Positions 9,734-21,309 of a stretch of DNA of 64,000 bases are shown here, in pieces; positions within the stretch are counted from its first letter, which is position 1; each line of letters begins with the position of its first letter. The notes below the pieces were generated by a model. It was not told where the DNA came from, did no database searches, and worked only from the letters and a program-made list of their open reading frames with translations. The DNA lies in the NCBI RefSeq assembly GCF_907165205.1, contig NC_058191.1, positions 28,104,064 to 28,168,063 of the forward strand. The letters run 5' to 3'. This stretch comes from Coccinella septempunctata. Taxonomy: Eukaryota; Arthropoda; Insecta; Coleoptera; Coccinellidae. Made by a program: the position numbers and the translations under genes.

Positions 9734-10983
9734 CGAGGATGTATTGATATCTAGTTAGCCTAGACCAGTTCCATGCATAAAAAAATATTGCGTTACCATA
9801 GCAACGAACAATAAATCATTAGAAGTGTTAGTGTCAAGTTTGAGGTCAAAAGAGTAAACACGAGTAACGCAATAAATTAAATGAAAGAAGATGTCCACCG
9901 AAATTGTAAAAATCGAAAAATTGGAGTATCGAGCCATCATCAAGTAGGTACCTGAATTTAAAAAGGTTAAGAGGTAAGCAGATTTACGAAGATACGCTTA
10001 ATACCCTTGGTGATCAATGTCCTTCATATGCGATCGTGAAAAATTGGACTGCAAGCATCAAAAGAGGTGAATTTCCCATTGAAGATGATGACCGATCTGG
10101 AAGGCCAGTTCCTGTGTCAGTTCCCGAAAATATCGATGCAGTTCATGACGGATATCTGAAGCACTGAATATTTCATACGAACGCGTTCATCATATAGTTC
10201 ACGTCAATTTGGACATTGCTGCAAAGTGGATCCCCAAATCTTCGAATGTTGACCAAAAGAGTGCATGGGTAGAAGCATCGCGTTCGATGTGTGCTCGATT
10301 TGAAAACGATGTAGACATCTTGAACCGAATTGTTACTATGGATGAGTCTCGGGTACATTTCTAAAATCCAGAAACAAAACAGTAATCGATGGTATGGCGA
10401 CACTCTGGTTCTCCAAGACCTAAGAAGTTTTGTGTCCAAAAATCAGCTGGAAAAGTTCTTGCTTCAGTTTTTTGGGATTGCTATGGAGTAATCATGATTG
10501 ATTTTTTGGATAAAGGTAGAACAATAATCGGAGATTACTATTCGACATTACTGACCACTCTACGGGAAAAAATTGAAGAGAAAAGACGCAGAAAGCTATC
10601 CAAAGGTGTTTTGTTTTTGCAGGACAACGCCCCTGCACACAAATCTCATGTTGCCATGCAAAAATTCGTGATTTATGGTTTGAATTACTAGAACACCTCC
10701 CCTTATTCACCAGATTTGGCTCCATCCGACTATTATCTCTTTCCTCAACTGAAAAAAAGTATAAAAGGTCGTAAATTCTCTTCCAACGAGGAGGTGATAA
10801 AAGCTGTGGAGGTCTGGTTTGCAGAGCAAGAAGAAACTTTTTTTTGAAAGGTCTAGAGACGTTGCAGGTTCGCTGTAATAAATGTATCCAATTAAGAGGA
10901 GAATATGTTGAGTAATAAAATATTTTGACATTGAAATTTTGTTTGGTTCTATAGTAGGCTAAGAATTTTTCAATATATCCTCA
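9734..10983 (+). mobile_element. mariner (DD34D) element, copy 1, 1250 bp, full length but dead
   Basis: The 5' end CGAGGATGTATTGA and the 3' end TCAATATATCCTCA are inverted and lie between TA dinucleotides (9732-9733, 10984-10985), as for Tc1/mariner insertion. The length of 1250 bp is typical of mariner. The central gene is broken. It belongs to the same family as 36208-37144, 43825-44482, 45924-47178 and 48787-49642. Confidence 0.93.
9891..10915 (+). pseudogene. mariner transposase relic, copy 1
   Basis: A working version would cut and rejoin the element at TA targets, using an N-terminal helix-turn-helix pair to bind the ends and a C-terminal DD34D RNase H-like domain. The start is ATG 9891 (MSTEIVKIEKLEYRAIIK), which meets TAG after 18 codons. 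Further on, an N-terminal DNA-binding phrase (IEDDDRSGRP), the first catalytic D in TMDES, WRHSGSPRPKKF, the second D in FLQDNAPAH and the C-terminal FSSNEEV are seen in different frames. The frame breaks again around 10690, before the third D. A segment near 10150-10220 is also missing relative to copy 4. It ends with TAA 10913-10915. Confidence 0.9.
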
Positions 10984-10985
10984 TA

Positions 10986-12057
10986 GATAACGCAGATCCT
11001 AACATTAGTTGATTTTATATGAGCTGATGTACTGTATCTCAATTAATTTTGATTTTGGAGTATTCTTGAATAACCAACATTAGTGAACCATAACAGTATC
11101 TACGTCTATTTTCCAGGTAAAATTGAGGGGAGTTGAAGGGCTCACTGACTCCCAAATAATTTTATAAAATAGTATCAATTCAATTGCTTTCAGACCCATC
11201 CTTAAAGTTGAAGGTTGAAACATATCTCTGAACAAGGTATTAAAATGAAACTTGTTACTGTTTAAGAAATTCTAAATTTTCCGTCGGAAACAGTCTTTTG
11301 AAGAAACAAATTATATCGCAACTATACGAGTAGCTACCTACTTGAATTATTCCATGAAACGTTTCAGAAGGAAGGCGCTAAGGGGCAAACAAGTTTATAT
11401 GATCATTTTTCCTACTTCAAACTCGGAAATTCTACCTTTGTCACAGAAATTATGGCTTTGAACTGGTAATTCTGTTTTTCATCTTCAAACTAGGAAATTC
11501 TGACTTCGAAATTGGATTTTCCACTTGAAATTTACATCTTGTATCATCTACGATTAACAAAAGACCGTGTTTTCCGATAACTCCATAAGCAATGCGCGAA
11601 AATGATCCTAAAAGTTAAGTTGCGAGGCCTCGTGAGCCTCATTCAGGTGTAGAAATGATACCCTTTGAAAAATTCGTACACTTATGGGGAAGAAATATGA
11701 ATCAATCCTTCCCATTTTTCGAAAACAAGAGCTGATTGAAGAAAAACTAAAGAATCTTAGGGAATTTTTTGAACCTTTGGTGGAGCTTCTTATGGACCGA
11801 GAATATACCGAGTGTTGCATTGGAAATGAGTAAAATTCAGAAAATTTCTATTTACGATATGTGGCAAGCTGTTTTTTATCCGGTATATCACTGATTGATA
11901 TCAAATATATGAGAGAGAAACCCATGAACTACATCTGACTGAAAATTAATTTTTGTGGGAGTTTGCACAACTTCATAATTTGAAATATTCTGAGTGACGA
12001 TAACGGAAAATACTCTACCGTCTGCTGAAATTCTCTGGAATATTCTCGAAGAAAATA
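10986..12057. other. No supported feature
   Basis: AT-rich DNA. Near 11400-11540 a loose phrase built on AAACT(C/A)GGAAATTCT recurs three times at about 50-bp steps, a weak local repeat. No gene seen. Confidence 0.3.
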
Positions 12058-12059
12058 TA

Positions 12060-12989
12060 AAGTCATTCGGGGCAACTGTGCGCACTTTTGCCTTTCAAGC
12101 CATACCCTGTTTCAAATGTTGAAGCTAGGAAAATTAAAACATATTCATAAGACAGAGAATTTTCTTATCTATAAGAAAACATCAAAAAGCAAACAAACAA
12201 AAACGTTTATTTTCCGCAAAAAAGAATTTAATAGAGAAAGTCGGAGTGCGTTCACATGCCCCGTATTGCGGGTAAGTGTGCGCACCCTCACGGGGTAAGT
12301 GAACGCAGTGCTTAGTGAACCACACAATCAAAACAAATTACAAAATAATGTCATCAAAAAGTTACAATATTAGAGAAATGCTGTTTATTGTCAATACAGA
12401 AGCGCCTTTTTACAAGCAGTGCATTATTGTTCGTGCCACAATTCTTGGTGAACACAACACTTGATACATTCCCCTGTTGGTGGCTCTTCATATTTTTCTG
12501 AACAAATAGGACAATATTGATCGAGTCTTAACCAAGAAAATCAACAATATCATAATTTATTCCTCACTGAACTAATGCCCATATAATGAATCTATGCGCA
12601 CACTTACCCGCGCACACTTTCCCCAGTAAGCCAAAATTTGAATTGACGTTCTTAAAGGGTTGAGCAGCTAAGAGAACCTAAAATTTTTCATTATATATTT
12701 AGATTAATATGCCCATGATCGAATAAAATATTGTTTAACTCTGAGGGACTCGGAACTTGGACCTGGCAGAATGTGCAGAGATGCTAAAAATTAACAAGAA
12801 AACTACTGAATTTGATTGATTACAAATAAAAAGTCAAAAAAACTTGGCACGCCGCACTCCTATGAAAAACTAATATGGCGATTCTGCGCCCTTGCTTCAC
12901 CCAAATGAACCCCTCTTTCATACATTGCATAGTCGAGATATACGCACTGCGCACACTTACCCACTGCGCTCAGTTACCCCGAATGACTC
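12060..12989. mobile_element. pogo/Tigger-like DNA transposon relic, 930 bp
   Basis: Inverted ends AGTCATTCGGGGCAACTG (left) and AGTCATTCGGGGTAACTG (right, other strand) lie between TA dinucleotides (12058-12059, 12990-12991). Near both ends and inside, a motif of the form GGGTAAGTGTGCGCA is repeated in either orientation (about 12066, 12270, 12295, 12597, 12953), as expected for iterated transposase-binding sites. On the minus strand at about 12400-12530 a cysteine/histidine pattern can be read (QYCPICSEKYE, GECIKCCVHQELWHEQ, CTACKKA). This resembles the C-terminal zinc finger of pogo/Tigger-like transposases. The rest of the transposase is gone. Confidence 0.65.
12400..12535 (-). pseudogene. 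Zinc-finger tail of a pogo-like transposase (relic)
   Basis: The minus-strand reading gives C-x2-C, then C-x2-C, H-x4-H and C-x2-C (CPIC, CIKC, HQELWH, CTAC), with one stop codon after WHEQ. The spacing resembles the zinc-binding tail found at the end of many pogo/Tigger-type DDE transposases. No DDE core is recoverable nearby, so the assignment rests on the finger and on the TA-flanked inverted ends of the host element. Confidence 0.45.
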
Positions 12990-13144
12990 TATTCATTAGG
13001 TATAGCCAATTTTTTAAGTAGAAAACAATAAAGTGATACAAATTCAGCACAACTGATATCATTATTATTTAATGAGAATGAGCGTATGCATATTTCGGTA
13101 GATACCAATTAATTTACATTCAATAGTATAACTTTTTATCCTTA

Positions 13145-13420
13145 GGGTGACCGGCCACCGAATGCGAAGTTGAGCGACGCTGAGCGTTTTCAATGCTAAT
13201 ATAAGTGACATTTAGGGAGATCGGCCACCGAATGCGAAGTTGAGCGAAGCTCAGCGTTTTCAATGCTAAATGATGAGCTACGTCACTCGATTCGTAGCTT
13301 GTCGATTATATTAGCATTGAAAACTCTCAGCTTCGCACAACTTCGCATTCGGTGGCCGATCTCCCTTAGCATTGAAAACGCTCAGCTTCGCTCAACTTCG
13401 CATTTCGTGGCCAGTCACCC
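13145..13420. mobile_element. Harbinger-like MITE (outer copy) with TTA duplication
   Basis: The ends GGGTGACCGGCCACCGAATG and, on the other strand, GGGTGACTGGCCACGAAATG are flanked by TTA on both sides (13142-13144, 13421-13423). A three-base TTA duplication is what PIF/Harbinger elements make. The arms contain GCGAAGTTGAGCGA and GAGCGTTTTCAATGC. Without the inner insertion (13215-13365 plus one TTA) this copy would be only about 122 bp and almost entirely palindromic. Confidence 0.85.
13215..13365. mobile_element. Harbinger-like MITE (inner copy) inserted in its own relative
   Basis: The ends GGGAGATCGGCCACCGAATG at both tips are flanked by TTA on both sides (13212-13214, 13366-13368). The arms share GCGAAGTTGAGCG and GCGTTTTCAATGCTAA with the outer copy, with a 40-bp non-palindromic centre (TGATGAGCTACGTCACTCGA). 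It is 151 bp long. The independent TTA pair shows it arrived by transposition rather than by tandem duplication. Confidence 0.85.
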
Positions 13421-13423
13421 TTA

Positions 13424-14326
13424 TTCTTTAAGTTACATTGAACATTGATTTAAATCAGATGTGGATTTCGTGATATTGTTGTTAGATTCTTCTAGACCTA
13501 GAATCATGTATGTAGAGGAGCAGTATTCTTCAAAATCGCAGGAAATAATAACACGTTGAAAGACGTTGAAAGACATGACGTAATGCTTCTCAACTGATTC
13601 TTTCAACGATTCCTTTCGAAGGAATCATGTAACCAAAGATGACATAATATTGTGTGTTTGAAGGAAAAGGTCCCAGCTGTAATCAGCTGTTTAGTATTTG
13701 TCCGTTCACTACAATAATTGTCCAATATCCGACAGCTATGGCATGATGAATCGATAATGCATTCTCGATTCGAGTAAGAATGTTCCGAATGTTGCGAAAA
13801 CACCGGCAACGTCTTTCGACATTCGAATATCCTATTGATGGCGAATTAGTTGACAAGCAGATGCAAATTTTATAGCTAATAATTATCGGTAATTATCTCG
13901 TTTCTCGAATGACCATTGAGACACATGTATTTTGAAAAAATACCAGATTCCCAAATAATACGTATTCCTACGTGAGAACAAGATGGTTCATGAATAAATG
14001 GGATTTTGATTCAACTTTTGTGATGACACTATTAGTTGCTACACTAGTACATACATCTACTTCGGAAGGTGACAAAAAATTCTCAAACGTCTCCATTTCA
14101 CCGTCAATTTTCGCATAGTGAGAATTTTCAGATGAAGAAAATTGAAAATACTGTTGACTTAAGAAATATAGAGTCAGTGAAAAGTAAGAAGTGAAAACAA
14201 GTTTGCGTGAATAAACAGATAAAAGAAATAAGTTCGATTCAGTGGCGGTTCTAGGAGTGATTTTGGGGGATCCATAATGTTATACATACTTGAAATTCTG
14301 TGAGGTGTTTGTTGATATTAAATAGG
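13424..14326. other. No supported feature
   Basis: AT-rich DNA with an imperfect direct repeat GTTGAAAGACGTTGAAAGAC at 13555. Nothing else is recognisable. Confidence 0.3.
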
Positions 14327-14330
14327 TATA

Positions 14331-14769
14331 TAGGGTGTTTTCAAAGGTGAGGCTTCTTTTTGACAGAAGGTAGAACTCATCAAAATAAGTCGTTTAACAA
14401 AAAATTGTCTATATGAAATATGATGGCTATATAAAATATGATGGCTGAGATACAACCCCTAGAAGTTCGGCAAAATTTCATTGAATTTCAAGTACGGGAC
14501 TGTGGAAGGTAACTCCGGCATCGCAAAAACGAAACAAAACATGAACATATGGTTCAGTACCAATAAGAGATAAATTTTTCCCACTGCTTTGCGATATTTC
14601 AGCTAACAAATGGTCTAGGGTCGTATTAGTATCTATTTAAGTAATCATTTTGAATTTTTTTTCAACTTTGTCATTTTGAAAGTTTTTTATAGGTGATTTT
14701 TGGTGAAACGCTTCATTTTGACCAGTTCTACCTTCTGTTAAAAAAAGCCCTACCTTCAAGTACATCCTG
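14331..14769. mobile_element. 439-bp MITE, CAGGGTGTA-like termini
   Basis: The left end TAGGGTGTTTTCAAAGGTGA and the right end (other strand) CAGGATGTACTTGAAGGTAG are inverted and followed in both arms by ACAGAAGGTAGAACT. TA flanks both sides. A partial copy of its right half lies at 290-523. No coding sequence. Confidence 0.8.
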
Positions 14770-14771
14770 TA

Positions 14772-16200
14772 TATTTATAATTATAATTTATTTAATTATT
14801 TTTCAAATAGATCATCTACAGATATGAACCCAGTTGGATGCTCACAGATTACATGATTATAGGATACCAAACATAATCCATAATTACCTACTTCCTCAAA
14901 ATGAAAAAAAGAAACAATAAAAAAATCAGGAGGTAATATGAGCTATATTTTTGAAAGAAAACTACTTTAAAACTTATTCTTATTTGAAGAGGGAAATGAA
15001 ATTATTTTTCGATATTCGCAAAATATCTTCTTTCTCGGAATTTTTGAAGGTCAAATTTCGATACGCGTATCTCCCAGAAATATAAAAGCGATTCTTCTAT
15101 AAAAATAGTTATAAATAGAGTTATCATCAAGCTCGGTGCAACCGTTCGGTCTTGACGATTTTTGGGAATGTTTTCCTAGGGTGCATTCACATTCATAGTC
15201 CAATTCTAGAACCACCGACTTTCCACGCACTAGGTTAATTACATTTATTTCGCTTAATTAAACATTTTTATTATGTGTCCATTCCTTTCTATTTCTCCTC
15301 CCTATCCTTGAACGATTTCTTGGAATAGCGTCCTATAATTGTGTACATATGTAAGTATGCTTGGTCATAAATACCGGAAATGTGTAGGTGCCGATATTGT
15401 ACGTTATCAGCAAAGCAAACAACTTGAACATTTACTGAAAGATTGACCGCTATGTTGTACTGGTACTGGACATTGGGTGGACAGTATCGTATCAGGAATA
15501 AGTATGTTCTTGCTCAATTTGGATCAAGATATTTTCTTGCGGCACTTGCATGTCTAGAAAGAAATTCCAGATCTGGTTTTTTTTTTAACAAACATCTTCC
15601 ATTATTGTTGGGTTCGAATTTCCTTTTCACCAAATCACTGTAAAATGTTGGATAGTGAACAGGGATGGGATGAAGTAGTATAGAACCCTGAATCAATAAA
15701 TATCTTTCAAACGAAAAAGACGATATTTATGAAATTTTGCATGCACATACAATGGACTATACTTTTAGTTTCGCCGTAAGACCCTAAATTTTTTATTTCC
15801 TGAGATTTCAATAGATCTTGTTTTTTCGGATTGGAACAAAACACTAAGTTTAGTGGAAATAATTTCGAAAAATAAGAAATGAATCATAAGAAATTTAGAG
15901 AATAAGTAACTTTTTAACTTCAGAGTAATTACAAAAAAAAACATATACAGGGTAGACTTCTTTACAGACGTAAAGAAATGCGAAGGACTTACGGAGATTT
16001 CCTCAATGAAAATAAGCAGGGGTAGTTCTAGTAATTTTTTTCGAAATCGACCTCCCTTCCAAGATACAGCCTTTGGAAGGCAATGACGAGTTGACTGTTT
16101 TTTTTACAGGTTCTAAAAAACACTGAATTATATGACTATACATAATATGAAGCACTAAGTATATGTTACTCACACAATTTTTTAGATTTCATAACTTTTT
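14772..16200. other. No supported gene; one lone MITE terminus
   Basis: At 15951 the sequence TACAGGGTAGACTTCTTTAC looks like one end of a CAGGGTG-type MITE, but I found no partner end. The rest is AT-rich without recognisable content. Confidence 0.3.
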
Positions 16201-16218
16201 TATAAGGGGTTGAAAATA

Positions 16219-16583
16219 ACAACCCCTTATGATTTTCCTTCAATAATTGTTTTCGAGAGATAGATTTTCGAAAAATAAAATTCTCTAATGGTTTCCCATT
16301 CAATTTTGGAGAAAAAAAGTCTCTTGCAAAATTTCGTTAGACTCGATACTTTTCTCGGAATAAAAAAAAACTTACAAGCAGTTCTGATCACTGTTCATTC
16401 CATTTCATGGACAAGTGTTCCATAGATCAAGTTTTCATTTATTCCGAGAAAAGTATCGACTCTATCGAAATTTTGCAAGAGACTTTTTTTCTCCAGAATT
16501 GAATGGGAAACCATTAAAGAATTTGATTTTTCGAAAATCTATCGCACGAAAATAATTTCTGAAGGAAAATAATAAGGGGTTGT
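16219..16583. mobile_element. 365-bp foldback MITE with long arms
   Basis: Left arm 16219-16363 and right arm 16437-16583 are near-perfect reverse complements, sharing ATTCCGAGAAAAGTATCGA, TTTTGCAAGAGACTTTTTTT and AATGGGAAACCATTA. Tips are ACAACCCCTTAT. TA stands at both borders (16217-16218, 16584-16585). A further copy of the tip in inverse orientation sits just outside on the left (ATAAGGGGTTG 16202-16212), making a small extra hairpin there. Confidence 0.85.
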
Positions 16584-16585
16584 TA

Positions 16586-18839
16586 TTGTATAAACAATTG
16601 TTTATAGATAATTATTTGTATAAATACAATGCAGCAAGAAACAAAAGAGTAATTGGCAGAAATCATCCAGAACATTCAAGAAATACAGTAGAAATTTTTT
16701 CTTTATTTTCTTCACAAATCGATGGACTTGAACAACCTATTATGTCTATAAAAATATCGAACTATTCATTGTTCGCTCTTAAACTGGCCATTAACGGTGG
16801 ATCCATCCAGCCAGAATCCGTAGAATCGTCTCGATCCGATGCAAAACATATCAAACCCCTCCAAGCAAGAATAGAATAATTTTCAAAATGAACAAAACTG
16901 AATATCTAGTATTTATAGCTTCCCACACTTTTCTACACGTGTTTTGATTCTCGATAGTATTGAAATTACTTCCAAGTTATGATGAATTATTCATAACAAA
17001 ATAAAGATTACCTGTAGTGCTACCTACTCATCAATAATCACATTAATTATTACTGAACATCATCTTTTCGTTTGTTGAAACCAAAACGTGGTTTTATTCA
17101 ATCTTCATTATAAGAATTATATGATAATGATTTCATTGAGAAAATTTTTTTCTAATGTTTCTGATAATAATGAAAATATTTTTATTCGGAATCGGAATAG
17201 ATTCAGGAATTTCCGATTTACGAAATAAAATACATCGTTATTCATTATTTCATGTACACTATTGAACAACAAAGTCGTAAAATGGATTATTTGAATTCCT
17301 TACTGGTCTACTAGTTGTTGTGTGTAGGGTAAATCCATTAACAGAGGTTTTTTCCTGAATTTCCGATATATTCGCAACATAGAAATAGCAATCAATTATT
17401 ATTTTTTTTCCGAATGTTTGTTCCGATCATTGGAGACTGGATATTGTCTTTTAAGTGGCCTAAGAACTTAATTCCCCAACCCAGAGTTTTTGTAGAACAT
17501 TGTTCAACCAGTACTCGTGTTTTGTAACGAATGAAGAACCATTTTACGCCAAAGGCTGAAGGACTTCGGTCGATGGCCATTAAAGAACAGTTATTATTAT
17601 TTTACGCCAAATAGGACAATACAGAGGTTTTGTCCATAACTACTAGATAATTGATAGTATACGCAAATAACCACAATACACTTTCGAAAGAAAAAGAGTG
17701 TGAATAAGGTACAAAACGAGTTTGAAAGTTGGTGAGCAAGATTCGTTGATCGTAAAACAATAAGATATTTTCGTAAGTGAATTTCTGTAACTTGATGATA
17801 TTATAGAAGAAATTGTGTTTTTGGTCATAAATAATATTCATACAATAAATAGGTGAAAATTTCTGTTGAAAAATAAATTAAGATATTTCAGATATATTGA
17901 GTTTATTGACATGATTTATGCATTACATCAATGTTTTTTCATTTTTTGTATTTCACCTACATAATATATTTTTTCACAAAAAATTTTTTATTAAAATCTT
18001 CTTCTTTGATGCTATAAAACTTTATTAGCTTTCAAATATTTATTTCAATTATGGAGAACATACATCAGAGTCAATACCTAGGAAAATATGTGTTCACAGA
18101 ATGACAGAATTCCAACCGGTGTGGTATTTAAACAAGGTTTTTCAGCTCTAATTACAGCCTATCAAGTATCAGTGAACAATACAGAAAATTCTCAATACTT
18201 AATACAATACATACAATACTTAATCTTAAGAATGAATACAGAAAAGTGTATAATACAGGGTGCCCCAACAAAAATTTGACTTCTACAGAACTTAGAAACG
18301 AAGAATTTTCGAGAATACAAAAAAAAGGTTTGTTCCAAAAAAATCACCCCCATGAAGTTGGCATCAACCCCCAACATTTTTTGAATACGGTGTTGGTTAG
18401 TTTGAAAGTTATTTAGGTATGTTTTGTACACAACCCACTTAAAATTTTCAAAATCGTTTCAATATTATTATTATTATATTAAATAATTATGTATTACAAT
18501 GGGCCTTTTATGTCCACAGACCACAGCCGGAAATGCTTCAACATATCTGAAATATTTTGCAAAATAGAAGAATAGGAATTCCTGAAATTTTTAAAGTTAT
18601 GGTTTTTCAGTTGAATCAAAATTTTTCAAATTCTGTACCTATTCTTGTTATTGTGAAACAAAAATTTCTTCGAAATCTTAGCATTCTAACATGAAAAACT
18701 CTACATAAGTATATTCTACAAAGTAATTGAATATTTCCAAAACGAAAATCCAAATTAATTCGATATTAATTGAATACTCAAAGATATAAGTTACTTCTTA
18801 CCAGCAATTTATGTATATCATAAAGAGGGGTCACTTCAA
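16586..18839. other. No supported gene; one lone MITE terminus
   Basis: At 18256 TACAGGGTGCCCCAACAAAA is another CAGGGTG-type terminus without a visible partner. A 99-codon frame at 16580-16879 overlaps the MITE edge and shows no domain. The rest is AT-rich. Confidence 0.3.
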
Positions 18840-19160
18840 AAAGAAAACATGAATATCTTACTCCAGGAACTAGTAATTTATATTGGGTTTTCATTATAAT
18901 TCATTTCAATCAGTTCGTAACCTTCGAAAGTAAGAAATTTTTTTATTGGTCAAACGGAAAAATTTATTTTTTTTTCATTAATGTACAAATATTCATTCAT
19001 GTTATTAACTTTCCGAGGTGCAATTATCTCTTCTATGAATTTCCACATGAAAAAATTTCTCGGAAAGTCTCGCCATTGGCTACAATTCGTATCCTGGTGA
19101 AATTGAAAATTGACGTTCGATAAGTGCTGCCATCTTTTCGACGAAAGTGGAAACTCTTAA
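18840..19160 (+). repeat. Dispersed repeat, copy 1 (mate at 58250-58535)
   Basis: This segment and 58250-58535 run in parallel in the same orientation and share TGAATATCTTACT, GGGTTTTCATTATAATTCA, CAATCAGTTCGT, TGTTATTAACTTTCCGAGGT, TCGCCATTGGCTACAA, CGTATCCTGGTGAAATTGAA and GTGCTGCCATCTTTTCGACG. The ends are not clearly bounded and no inverted termini were found. The nature of the element is unknown. Confidence 0.75.
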
Positions 19161-19399
19161 TGTAGAACATTCTTGATAATATCAAGACAGAGATGTAAAA
19201 CAATAAAACTGAGGGTAGTTTCGAGATCTGTGAGATCGAGTGATGTTTTACACTGTTTGTTTTTCAAAATCCCTACCTACATATACTACCTACTTCTTTA
19301 CACTATTCCAATTTGCTTTTTAACTAAACAACAACGACTAAATCCCAGAGAGGCATAAACTCATCCTACAACTGACAAAATACCCATTATTTTCTTATG

Positions 19400-19815
19400 C
19401 CTGTTTGCACAGAAAACGGTTCCACTTTTCCAAAAGTGTGATAAACTTGTTGACTCGCCTTCCTCGTCCACTTCAATCCGTTACTGCGTCTCTGAATAAA
19501 TACCTGGCCGGTGATGTCTTCGCAGCGCAACAAGTTGACATACCGACTACGCTGTCCATAAATCCTGAATGTTTTGTCTCCGCTAGCGCTCCGTGAAAGG
19601 TGCGGCTACCTTCCGGAAGTGGCGGTCTCCAAGGTCACATACTCACTGCTCCAGGTCGCGCTTCGAGCAGGCGGCGGTGCCCGATGACGTTCCTCCGGTG
19701 TTACTCCGGTTCTTTTCCTGCCTCCTGCATCCTCTTCTGCGTGTTCACGCGGTCGGGCGATGCATTTCGAAACGGCGGATGGACGTAAAGGCGGGTCTGG
19801 ACTACCGCGCGAAAC
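19400..19815. other. GC-rich island in AT-rich DNA
   Basis: From about 19430 to 19810 the base composition changes to clearly GC-rich with many CpG dinucleotides (CGCGCTTCGAGCAGGCGGCG, CCGCGCGAAACC). Several short frames are open on both strands, none recognisable. It could be a first exon and promoter region of a host gene, or the GC-rich body of a retrotransposon. There is no poly(A) run, inverted end or RT motif. Confidence 0.4.
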
Positions 19816-20314
19816 CTACTCCAAAAAAATGTAGTACTACTCATACAAATTGTTGATTATTCAGAAATCTAGACCCGTATTTCAAATAAACTATGCAGTA
19901 AATCAAATGAGACAAATAAAAAATTACCTAAATTTGACCAGCTATAACTTCGACTTCGACATTTCTTTGGGGATTTTGTCCTCGAGATGCAAACAAAAGC
20001 ATTATCCCTTGTCGGCACCTCACTGGAGCAGGATTTTTTCAATCCCTTCTTGTTGTACAGGATGTTAGTGTAACACAGCCAAAGGATCTTATAATTCTAG
20101 TGAAGCCATAGGTTTTTTATTGTTTCGGTTTATTCTATGTAAAAGAAGATGGGAGTTTACCTAACTAAACCCAAAAGGGAAACCCGGGTTTTACTCCAGC
20201 GTGTAAGGGGAGATACCTTGGACCCTGTAGAGTACCTCTACCAAAAATTAGACCTGTATATAGAGGGAATTGTCTAGAACACTCTGTCAAAATGGTAAAA
20301 AAAAGATCATTGTA

Positions 20315-21034
20315 CAGGGTGGGCAAATTTCGATGTTTTAGCACTACAGCTTTTGAACCAGTGGAGATAGACAAAATCTGATACCCCATTCTCGTTCTCT
20401 TTTTCTGAGAAATTAACAAGACTAGAAGTCATTTTTGGCCACCTCCTTTTGTTTTCGAGTTATAAGCGAAAATTGGAAAAATGGTGATGTCGAAATAAAT
20501 TTATATCTCCGCTTATACTGATGATAAGGCTCTGAAATTAAAAAACTATACAGGCAAAAGTAGAAACCATAGAAATATTGAGAAAAATGATTTTTGGCCA
20601 TTTTATATTATTTATATTGATAAAAATCATATAATGTTATAAATTTTTGAAATCAGTAGAAATTAAGCTTTCAAAAAATTGCACAGAAATCTAGTGTTCC
20701 TATTAAAAAAAAAAACATAACTTTAGGTCATAGCTTCGTAATTAAAAATCCTGCTAAAAAGGCAAGCACGCCACTGGATTCTACTTAAAAAAGTGCCTGT
20801 ATAATGTTTTAATTTCAGAGCTCTATCATCAGTATTACCGGAGATATAAATTTATTTCGAAATCGCCATTTTTCCAATTTTTGCTTATATTTCAAAAACA
20901 AAAGAAGGTGGCCAAAAACGACTACTACTCTGTTAGTTTCTCAGAAAAAGAGAACGAGAATAGGGTATCAGATTTTGTCTATCTCCTCTGGTTTAAAAGC
21001 TGTAGTGCTAAAACATCGAAATTTGCCCACCCTG
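20315..21034. mobile_element. 720-bp foldback MITE, CAGGGTGGGCAAATTTCGA ends
   Basis: Termini CAGGGTGGGCAAATTTCGAT are identical on both strands over at least 20 bp, with TA on each side (20313-20314, 21035-21036). The inverted arms run for about 230 bp and share AGAGAACGAGAAT-type, TTGTCTATCTCC, GGTGGCCAAAAA and GGAGATATAAATTTATTTCG blocks. The centre is about 250 bp of AT-rich non-palindromic DNA. No coding sequence. Confidence 0.9.
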
Positions 21035-21309
21035 TACATACTCGAGCTTGACAGTTTGAGATATATGTGGTTAATGACATGTTGAGAAGTAATACATTCT
21101 CATAATCTGACAATTTAAGCGTGACGAAAATGTGTGGGATGGCGCCAAACTTGCAAAAAAAAGGTCACGTGTGCATTCTCGAGCGCGGTGGCTTTTTTTC
21201 TTAATTTCGAGAATAACGGTAAAAATATAATCTGACCGTTTCAGCAAGTCGAAACAATAAGAATTGACCACAAAGGTCGCAAAAATTGTTTTTTTTTTAA
21301 TCATCTCCT

